Positions 57,895-64,000 of a stretch of DNA of 64,000 nt are shown piece by piece; position 1 is the stretch's first letter; each line of letters opens with the position of its first letter. Location of the stretch: NCBI GenBank assembly GCA_016795325.1, contig JAEUHY010000035.1, forward strand, positions 124,001-188,000. The letters are read 5' to 3'. The position numbers and the translations under genes are program-made. The notes under the pieces were generated by a model. It made no database searches, was not told the origin of the DNA, and was given only the letters and a program-made list of their open reading frames with translations. The DNA comes from Planctomycetota bacterium (lineage in GTDB: Bacteria; Planctomycetota; UBA1135; GCA-002686595).

Positions 57895-58977
57895 TCAGCG
57901 GCGCGTTCCAGCCGCTCCGTGGGCCAGTGAGTTGCGCTCGCGCCGTCCCAGCTCGGCGATCCACTGCGCGATCAGCTCGCGCGCTTGGACGTCGACGAGG
58001 TGTGTGCCGAGCGCCGGCATCTGCAGGTACGGCTCGCGCGTTGCGAGTCGTTGGAACAGCAAGCTGTCTGAGGGCGCGCCTGCGACGAGGCGTTGCCGCG
58101 CAAGGCCGTTTCCCTGCAGGCGCGCGGGCGTGCCGAGGGTGGTCGCAAGCGTGCGCGAGCCGTGTTCGAACGACCAGGCGAGGTCGAGGCCGAGCTCGGC
58201 GAGCGCGCCGCGCGAGTTGTGGCAGCCGCCGCAGTTGCCGTGCAGGTACCCCAGCGCGGCGCGCTCCACGGCTGAGCGAGCGGTGATGCGAGGCGCGTGG
58301 TCCAGCAGCTCGGCCGCGAGGTTGCGCACCAACCCGCGCGCCACGAGCTCGTCGAGCGTCACGCCCGACTCGCGCGCGTCGGCGTGCGGCGCGCGCGGAT
58401 CGCGTTCGCTGGACAGCTGCAGCGCGCTGAAGCCCAGCACCGGCGAAGGACTCGCTTCGTGGCAGGCCAGGCAGTCGAAACGCCCAGGGATATCGTGCAA
58501 CGCGCCGCGTGAGCTCTCGCAGGCCGCGGCGACGCCGCCTTCGGGCGCGAGAGTCGCACTCGACTCGTCGGGTTGCCAGGCGTAGGTCGCGTAGCTCCAA
58601 CGGCCGTCGCGGCCTAGCTCCATGTAGCGCGTCTCGATGCGCCGCTCGAAGGCGAACTCCTTCCACAGCTTCGTGCCGACCGGAAAGCGCCAGGCGTCCG
58701 CGTCGCTCGCGTCGATGGCGCTGCCCGGCGGCAGCGCGATCCAACGTCGTTTGCGCGCGCCATCGGTCCACAGCGGGTATTGCGGCGCGAACTCGAGCAG
58801 ACCGTCGGCGACGGTGAGCGTGCGCGCGTCGGCGTACAAGCCCGTCTCCGCCAGCGTCGCCGGCGGCGTGGAGCTCGCGTGCGTCGTCCAGCGCGGCGCG
58901 CTCAACGCGATCCAGATCGGCGCGCCGAGCGTGACCAGGGCGACCAACGCTGCGCTGAGAAGTCGATTGGGATTCAT
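57895..58977 (-). CDS. Secreted two-CxxCH haem protein (planctomycete cytochrome-like)
   Basis: 360 residues with a signal-like N-terminus (LSAALVALVTLGAPIWIALS). Two haem motifs, CLACH (about 175) and CGGCH (about 255), lie in a context (YPLWTDGARKRRWIALPPG, FPVGTKLWKEF, LGYLHGNCGGCHN) seen in SO_0930-like and other environmental proteins often annotated only as cytochromes or hypothetical. Likely a periplasmic electron-transfer or haem enzyme; reaction unknown. ATG at 58977 opens the signal. 17 bases separate it from the hemerythrin-like gene upstream and 58 from the cytochrome downstream. Confidence 0.8.
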   Translation of the reverse strand: MNPNRLLSAALVALVTLGAPIWIALSAPRWTTHASSTPPATLAETGLYADARTLTVADGLLEFAPQYPLWTDGARKRRWIALPPGSAIDASDADAWRFPVGTKLWKEFAFERRIETRYMELGRDGRWSYATYAWQPDESSATLAPEGGVAAACESSRGALHDIPGRFDCLACHEASPSPVLGFSALQLSSERDPRAPHADARESGVTLDELVARGLVRNLAAELLDHAPRITARSAVERAALGYLHGNCGGCHNSRGALAELGLDLAWSFEHGSRTLATTLGTPARLQGNGLARQRLVAGAPSDSLLFQRLATREPYLQMPALGTHLVDVQARELIAQWIAELGRRERNSLAHGAAGTRR

Positions 58978-58994
58978 GGCGAGCCTTGCGCGCG

Positions 58995-59696
58995 TCAGTT
59001 GCGCGGCGAACGTTCGACGCGGACGCGTTCGGCGGGAAGCGCCGCGCGCACGCACGCACTCGTCCAGGCCTGAGCGCCAAGGCGCATCCGCGCCGGAGTG
59101 GTGAGCGCTTCGAACACATCGTGCGGCGCGCTGGCGTAGAGGCCGGCGAGCATGCGGGCGCACTCTTCATCGCCGAGCGCCGGCAGGATCAGCTCGAACC
59201 ACTGCGCCAGACGCGGCGGCGGGATATCGGCGAGGATGCGCTCGTGCGCGCGCACCAGCTCGTCGGCGCCGAGTTGCGCGTGCAGCGCCGGCTCGGCTTC
59301 GTGCTCCTCGCGCTGCAGGTGGACGAGTTGTTCGGCGAGCGCGAGCTGGAAGCAGCGTTCGAGCTCGCGTCCCAGCGCGGCGCGCCCGCCGTTGCGCGCG
59401 CCGCCGATGCGTGCGGCGAGTGCGGCGAGCCCACGCAGCGCCGCGTCGACGCGCGTGTGCTCGGACTCGAGTTCGCGCGCCAGCGCGGGCGCGGCGCGTG
59501 CGACGAGCGGCATCAGGTGCGTGTCTTCGTGCTGCGCGTGTTCTTCGAGGAATTCCACCAGCCGCGCGACGCGGCCGGCGGCCGCCGTGGCCTGGGCGTC
59601 GTCGCCCCAGTCGGTGCGCGAAAGCTCGCGCGCCAGCTCGAAAGCCTCGGCCCGCAGGCCCTTGTGGACAGGTGCGTACAGTTCGATCCGGTGCAT
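58995..59696 (-). CDS. Hemerythrin-like (HHE) four-helix protein
   Basis: 233 residues in two similar helical halves. The first contains APVHKGLR, HAQHEDTHLMPLV and SEHTRVD. The second has LQREEHEAEPALHAQL and HERI. These His/Glu pairs match the HHE cation-binding fold that holds a di-iron site. Soluble, no signal peptide, so cytoplasmic oxygen/nitric-oxide sensing, iron storage or repair are the family options. It begins the operon that continues with two haem proteins, consistent with a respiratory or nitrosative-stress role (inference). A better family start (MHRIELYAPVHK) was chosen over an ATG eight codons upstream. Confidence 0.8.
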   Translation of the reverse strand: MHRIELYAPVHKGLRAEAFELARELSRTDWGDDAQATAAAGRVARLVEFLEEHAQHEDTHLMPLVARAAPALARELESEHTRVDAALRGLAALAARIGGARNGGRAALGRELERCFQLALAEQLVHLQREEHEAEPALHAQLGADELVRAHERILADIPPPRLAQWFELILPALGDEECARMLAGLYASAPHDVFEALTTPARMRLGAQAWTSACVRAALPAERVRVERSPRN

Positions 59697-59885
59697 GGAT
59701 GTGCCTCCGACCGGGTACACGGGAACGCCGTCCGGACCCCATCAGAGAAAATCCTGGGGGAGCGCGAAAACGCGTCGCGAAAGGGGTTTGGGCCGCCCGC
59801 GGGGTGGCGCCGCGGCCGGCCGGACTTCTCGCTGCAGCCCTTTTCATGCGACAATGCGCGGTTCGCACTCCTCGACGAAAGTCCT

Positions 59886-61646
59886 ATGACCACCGACGCC
59901 ACGCCGCCCAACGCCTTCTCCGCCCTCGGCCTCTCGCCGCAACTGGTCTCCGCTCTGGTCGGGCTGGGCTACGAAGAGCCCACGCCGATCCAGCGCGAGG
60001 CGATCCCGGCGCTGCTGGCGGGACGCGACCTGCTCGGACAGGCCGCCACCGGAACGGGCAAGACCGCGGCCTTCGCGTTGCCGATGCTGCAGCGCGTCGC
60101 GGGCGTCGAGCTCAAGCCCAACCGGCCGCTCGCGCTCGTGCTCGTGCCCACGCGCGAACTGGCGATGCAAGTCGCCGAGGCGGTGCACAAGTACGGCAAG
60201 GAGCAACGTGTGTACGTGCTGCCGATCTACGGCGGCCAGAGCTTCGGCCTGCAGCTGCGCGCGCTCGAGCGCGGCGTGTCCGTCGTGGTCGCCACGCCCG
60301 GCCGCGCGCTCGATCACCTCGAGCGCGGCACGCTGGTGCTCGAGGACCTCAAGATGGTCGTGCTCGACGAAGCCGACGAGATGCTCGACATGGGCTTCGC
60401 CGAAGACCTCGAGGCGATCCTCGATCGCACGCCGAAGGTCAAGCAGACCGCGTTGTTCTCGGCCACGCTGCCGCCGCGCATCCTCGACATCGCCGAGCGC
60501 GGGCTCAACGATCCCGCGCGCATCTCGATCGAGCGCGAACGGCCGGCCGACGGCGAGATGCCGCGCGTGCGCCAGGTCGCGTACGTGGTGCGCCGTCCGC
60601 AGAAGGCTGCGGCGCTCGCGCGCGTGCTCGACATCGAGACGCCGACCTCGGCCATCGTGTTCTGCCGCACGCGCAACGAAGTCGATGAACTCACCGAGGC
60701 GATGAACGCGCACGGCTACCGCGCCGAGGCGCTGCACGGCGGCTTCAGCCAGGACCAGCGCGACCGCGTGATGAAGCGCTTCCGCGGCGAGAAGGCCGAC
60801 CTGCTCATCGCGACCGACGTCGCGGCGCGCGGACTGGACATCGAGCACGTCAGTCACGTGGTGAACTTCGACGTGCCCTCCGAGCCCGAGGCCTACGTGC
60901 ACCGCATCGGGCGCACGGGCCGCGCCGGGCGCGACGGCGTCGCGATCACCTTCGTCGAGCCGCGCGAGCACCGCTTGCTGCGCAACATCCAGCGCGCCAC
61001 GGGCCTCAACATCAACGTCGAGACCATTCCGACCGTCGAGGACCTGCGCCGTCAGCGACTGGCGATGACCCGCGCCAACGTGCGCGAGGCGCTGGTCGCG
61101 GGCGAACTCGAGTCGTTCCGCGCGCTCGTCGAAGAGCTCTCGACCGAGTCCGATCCGCTCGACGTCGCCGCGGCGGCCGTCAAGTTGTTCCACGAGGCAT
61201 CGCGACGCGAAGTCAGCGCCCGCGCCGCCGAAGAGGATCTGACGGTCGAGCTTCCGCAGCAACGCGACTTCCGCGAAGGACGTCCGGGGCGCGAGCAACG
61301 CGGCGGTCGCGACGACTTCCGCGGACCGCGCGACGACCACCGCGGACCGCCGCCCGACTTCCAAGGCGACCGCGGACCGCGTCGCCCGCAGCGCCGCCCG
61401 CAGTGGGACACCGCGCGCCTGTTCGTCGGCGTCGGCCGCATGGACGGCCTGCGCCCCGGCGACCTCGTCGGCGCGATTGCGAACGAAACGGGCCTGCCCG
61501 GCCACGCCATCGGCGGCATCGAGATCGCCGACCGCTTCGCGCTCGTCGAAGTGCCCGCCGAGGTCGCCGAGACGATCATCGACGCGCTGCGCAACACCAA
61601 GCTGCGCGGCCGCCGCGCGAACGTGCGCTTCGACCGCGCGCCCTGA
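59886..61646 (+). CDS. deaD: DEAD-box RNA helicase, DeaD/CsdA type with DbpA-like RNA-binding domain
   Basis: 586 residues. All helicase motifs are intact (Q motif [51 protein letters not shown]). A low-complexity Arg/Gly/Asp-rich stretch (about 455-510) leads to a C-terminal DbpA-like RRM (ARLFVGVGRMDGLRPGDLVG, RRANVRFDRAP). This layout matches cold-shock helicases that act in ribosome assembly and mRNA decay. Cytoplasmic. It is the second DEAD-box gene in the window, divergent from the hemerythrin-like operon, with a good hairpin terminator downstream. Confidence 0.93.
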   Translation: MTTDATPPNAFSALGLSPQLVSALVGLGYEEPTPIQREAIPALLAGRDLLGQAATGTGKTAAFALPMLQRVAGVELKPNRPLALVLVPTRELAMQVAEAVHKYGKEQRVYVLPIYGGQSFGLQLRALERGVSVVVATPGRALDHLERGTLVLEDLKMVVLDEADEMLDMGFAEDLEAILDRTPKVKQTALFSATLPPRILDIAERGLNDPARISIERERPADGEMPRVRQVAYVVRRPQKAAALARVLDIETPTSAIVFCRTRNEVDELTEAMNAHGYRAEALHGGFSQDQRDRVMKRFRGEKADLLIATDVAARGLDIEHVSHVVNFDVPSEPEAYVHRIGRTGRAGRDGVAITFVEPREHRLLRNIQRATGLNINVETIPTVEDLRRQRLAMTRANVREALVAGELESFRALVEELSTESDPLDVAAAAVKLFHEASRREVSARAAEEDLTVELPQQRDFREGRPGREQRGGRDDFRGPRDDHRGPPPDFQGDRGPRRPQRRPQWDTARLFVGVGRMDGLRPGDLVGAIANETGLPGHAIGGIEIADRFALVEVPAEVAETIIDALRNTKLRGRRANVRFDRAP

Positions 61647-61968
61647 GAGGTAGGAGCCGTCCGAGCGCCCGTCTGGGGCCGAGGCAACGCGTAGGACCGG
61701 TCCGCTCGCAAGCGAGCGGACCTCTCGCGACCGGCTCCGTGCATCCGCGGCCTTCGCCGCGCGTCATCGCCCGAGAACGCGCGGACAGAACTCGTGGATC
61801 GACGTGGCGCGCGCGATCGCGATCTGCGCCGAACGATGCGCTCGAGCGAGTTCGCGAGGCCGTTCGGCGTCGCGGGTGCGGTCCGCACTCCGAGCGCTGG
61901 GTGCGAGTCGGCTGCGAAGGGCTCGCCGCGGCGCCGCGCTCGGCGCTGAGCGCAGGATCAACCGCGGT
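61647..61968. other. Intergenic region after deaD
   Basis: 322 bases between converging deaD and a sigma gene. The left part contains the deaD terminator hairpin; beyond about 61760 no gene, repeat or promoter can be supported. Confidence 0.5.
61699..61722 (+). terminator. Perfect hairpin terminator after deaD
   Basis: GGTCCGCTCGC and GCGAGCGGACC pair completely (11 bp, only AA left at the tip, so the real loop is wider). An outer GGAGCCG/CGGCTCC pair extends the structure. It lies about 50 bases after the stop. No U-tract. Confidence 0.65.
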
Positions 61969-62565
61969 TCAATCCGCGAGCAGACGTTGCGCCGCCGCCG
62001 ATGAGGCGAGACGGGCGCGCAGGCGTTGCCAGCGCTTGGTTGCTGCGTCTTCGCTGATCCCCAAGCGTCTTGCGGCTTCCGCGATCGGCTCACGTTCCAA
62101 GGCGCAGGTGATGACGAGCATTTGATCGTCGGGGTCGTGCTCGCGCAGGTGTTGGATGAACGCGGACAGCGTGTCGTTGCTCGCGGCGCGCCGCGTGATG
62201 CCCGTGATCTCCTCGGCGTGCGCTTCCAGGCGTCGCGCGTGGCTGGTTCCGCCGCTCTCTTCGCGTCGCGCCGCCATGGTCTGCAGTGCGCCGCGCAGCA
62301 CGTTGCGCGCGATGCCGTGCAGCCACTGGAGAAACGTGCCGCGCTCGGAGTCGAAGCTGTCCAAGCTCGTGAGCGCGCGCGCCCAGGTCTCTTGAGCGAG
62401 ATCGCCCGGGTCGATGCGTTGGCGCAGGGCGCCGTGCAGGTGCAGCGCCATCCAGGCGACGAGACGCGGGCAGGCGCGTTCGTAGAACGTGGTCCACTCG
62501 GGCCCGCGTCCGCTGCGGTCGAGCGCGAGCAGGCGCGCAGCCAGTACATCGAGGTCGTCGTTCAT
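61969..62565 (-). CDS. ECF sigma factor next to a Ser/Thr kinase
   Basis: 198 residues. Region 2 contains IDPGDLAQETWARAL and FLQWLHGIARNVLRGAL. Region 4 contains EREPIAEAARRLGISEDAATKRWQRLRARL. The style fits ECF factors paired with protein kinases in planctomycetes. It is divergent from the partial kinase at 62688, the usual arrangement for such pairs. ATG at 62565 is the first with a family-like N-terminus (MNDDLDVLAARLLALD). No anti-sigma gene is adjacent; kinase-dependent activation is the known alternative for related groups and is inferred here. Confidence 0.9.
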   Translation of the reverse strand: MNDDLDVLAARLLALDRSGRGPEWTTFYERACPRLVAWMALHLHGALRQRIDPGDLAQETWARALTSLDSFDSERGTFLQWLHGIARNVLRGALQTMAARREESGGTSHARRLEAHAEEITGITRRAASNDTLSAFIQHLREHDPDDQMLVITCALEREPIAEAARRLGISEDAATKRWQRLRARLASSAAAQRLLAD

Positions 62566-62687
62566 GGGAAGGAGGTGTAGCTGGAGCTCGACGCGTGGGC
62601 GGCGGCGCACGCAAGTCGGCAACGTACACTGCGGCGGCCGGCGCGTGGCTCGGCCGGCGGGGCGTGGCCCCAAGAACGGGTCGAGTC

Positions 62688-64000
62688 ATGAGTGACGTGC
62701 GCATTTCCTCCGCTGCCGAAGCGATCTGGCTCGCCCACATCGGGCGCGAGCTCGCCGGAGAGCGCGTCGACTTCCACGCGTTGTGCGACAAGCACCCGGG
62801 ACTGCGCGCCGAGTTCGAGTCGTTGCGCCAAGCCTGGGAGTCGAGCGCGAGCGCGTCGGACGACTCTGCCTCGGCGTTCGTCCAGGATGAACGCTTGCGA
62901 GAGCTGCTCGCTGGACTTCGGCTGGCCACGCCGCCCGAGCAGCGCTTCGAGTTGCGCGGCGAACTGGGGCGCGGCGGCATGGGCGTCGTCACACGTGTCT
63001 GGGATCCGCTGCTGCGGCGCGAGCTCGCGCTGAAGACCTCGAGTGCGGCGCTCACGCCGGGGCGCGAGCAGGAATTCGCGCGCTTCGTGGAGGAGGCGCA
63101 GATCCTGGCGCAACTCGACCATCCCTCGATCGTGCCGCTGCACGAGATCGGGCTGGATCGACGCGGGAGGCCGTACTTCCTCATGAAGCTCGTGGAAGGT
63201 CGCGATCTGCGTGCCGTGCTCGCGCTCGCGCGCCAGGGAAGCGACGGTTGGAGCACGACGCGTGTGCTCGCGTTGCTGCTCAACGTGTGCGAAGCGGTCG
63301 GACATGCGCACGCCAAGGGCGTGCTGCACCGCGATCTGAAGCCGTCCAACATCATGGTCGGCGCTCACGGCGAGCCCTACGTGATGGATTGGGGGATCGC
63401 GCGCGTGAGCGAGGGCGCGCGCGAGCGCTCGCTCGCGACCGTGCGGAGCCACACGTCAACGGCGGGCGCGTTCGACGCCTTCGATACTGCGCCTGGAGCA
63501 TTTGTCGGGACGGCCGCGTACATGTCGCCGGAGCAAGCCGGCGTGACATCGGCGCCCGTCGACGCGCGCACGGACGTGTACGCCGTTGGCGCGATCCTCT
63601 ACGAGTTGCTCGCCGGCCACGCTCCGTTCGCCGAGGTCAAACGATCCTCTGCTCAGGTATTGGAGGCGCTGCGCGCCGGGCCTGCGCTGTCGCTCGCGCT
63701 GCGTGCGCCGGACGCACCGGCCGAGCTGCTCGCGATCTGCGAACGCGCCATGGCGCGCGACGTCGCCGTCCGGTACGCCGATCTCTCCGAGCTGGCCGCC
63801 GAGCTGCGCGCCTACATGGAGGGACGCGTCGTGCGCGCGCATCGCACCGGCGTGTGGGTCGAGTGCGCCAAGTGGGTGCGGCGCAACCGCGCGCTGGCCG
63901 CGGCGCTCGCGGTCGCAGCGCTCGTCGCCGCCTCCGGCGCAGGTGTGTTCGTGCTCCAGGCCGCGGAGTTGGAGCGGCGCTACGCCGAAGTCACCGCGCT
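62688..64000 (+). CDS. Ser/Thr protein kinase, C-terminus beyond window
   Basis: 437 codons are visible. An N-terminal helical region (1-85) precedes a kinase domain (about 88-380) with GELGRGGMGVVTRVW, ALKTSSAA (catalytic lysine), HRDLKPSNIM (catalytic Asp), and VGTAAYMSPEQ. The DFG motif is replaced by DWG (MDWGIARV), a variant common in planctomycete kinases and compatible with metal binding because the aspartate is kept. A membrane helix begins at about 395 (ALAAALAVAALVAASGAGVF), so an extracytoplasmic domain is probably encoded past the window. Divergent from the ECF sigma gene at 61969. Confidence 0.92.
   Translation, partial: MSDVRISSAAEAIWLAHIGRELAGERVDFHALCDKHPGLRAEFESLRQAWESSASASDDSASAFVQDERLRELLAGLRLATPPEQRFELRGELGRGGMGVVTRVWDPLLRRELALKTSSAALTPGREQEFARFVEEAQILAQLDHPSIVPLHEIGLDRRGRPYFLMKLVEGRDLRAVLALARQGSDGWSTTRVLALLLNVCEAVGHAHAKGVLHRDLKPSNIMVGAHGEPYVMDWGIARVSEGARERSLATVRSHTSTAGAFDAFDTAPGAFVGTAAYMSPEQAGVTSAPVDARTDVYAVGAILYELLAGHAPFAEVKRSSAQVLEALRAGPALSLALRAPDAPAELLAICERAMARDVAVRYADLSELAAELRAYMEGRVVRAHRTGVWVECAKWVRRNRALAAALAVAALVAASGAGVFVLQAAELERRYAEVTA

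Noticed and set aside
61740..61968. Small gene between deaD and the sigma factor
   Set aside because: No frame has both a plausible start and non-repetitive composition; the palindromic AACCGCGGTT there is too short to interpret.

Overview
The window is about 70% G+C, with almost every third codon position G or C. It reads as a chromosomal segment of a Planctomycetota bacterium, probably of the poorly cultured lineages rich in ECF sigma factors, protein kinases and carboxypeptidase-regulatory-like repeats. Six ECF-type sigma factors (two fused to a membrane helix and large extracytoplasmic repeats), two Ser/Thr kinases (one ending in a formylglycine-enzyme-like domain, one with DWG in place of DFG), a redoxin/haem/copper-monooxygenase-like fusion and a sigma factor/vWA pair all fit. 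I inferred this from gene content, not from a marker-gene tree. No rRNA, complete tRNA, CRISPR array, phage or recognisable insertion sequence was seen.

Layout. 1-8.2 kb: end of an ABC exporter gene, a leukotriene-A4-hydrolase-like M1 aminopeptidase, an alginate-export-like porin, isoaspartyl dipeptidase (iadA) overlapping a DUF5916-type envelope protein, and a small protein of unknown role. 8.2-12.6 kb: two tandem sensor kinases, the downstream hybrid one broken by a one-base deletion. 12.7-21 kb: Bcp peroxiredoxin, a sigma factor/repeat fusion, glycine decarboxylase gcvP, a 164-bp palindromic element and a ClC transporter. 21-31.5 kb: di-haem peroxidase, aldehyde dehydrogenase, tandem-PilZ protein, redoxin/monooxygenase fusion, tryptophanase, and a vWA protein with its sigma factor. 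31.6-46.3 kb: second sigma/repeat fusion, HDAC-like deacylase, LOG hydrolase, secreted zinc metalloprotease, esterase, first member of a Cys-rich secreted family, lepA, beta-propeller protein, sigma/FecR pair and rdgB. 46.5-50.5 kb: sialidase-like/HAD pair and RhlE helicase. 51-57.2 kb: two more Cys-rich paralogues in tandem, a divergent ECF sigma factor and a receptor kinase. 57.2-64 kb: hemerythrin-like/cytochrome c cluster, a DeaD-type helicase, a sigma factor and a truncated Ser/Thr kinase.

The most original signal is a three-member family of secreted proteins (about 406 residues) at 39719-40939, 51057-52283 and 52613-53833. All 17 mature cysteines and an NHECDxVHH motif are conserved. 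Each gene also has the same bipartite element, GTCCAG-N16/17-CACTTGG, 62-66 bases before its start codon. An ECF sigma gene (54011) is divergent from the tandem pair and shares its intergenic region, so a dedicated sigma/promoter/secreted-protein regulon is a reasonable hypothesis. Many other genes have a TAnnnT-like hexamer only 5-13 bases before the start codon and no Shine-Dalgarno sequence, which suggests leaderless or nearly leaderless transcripts.
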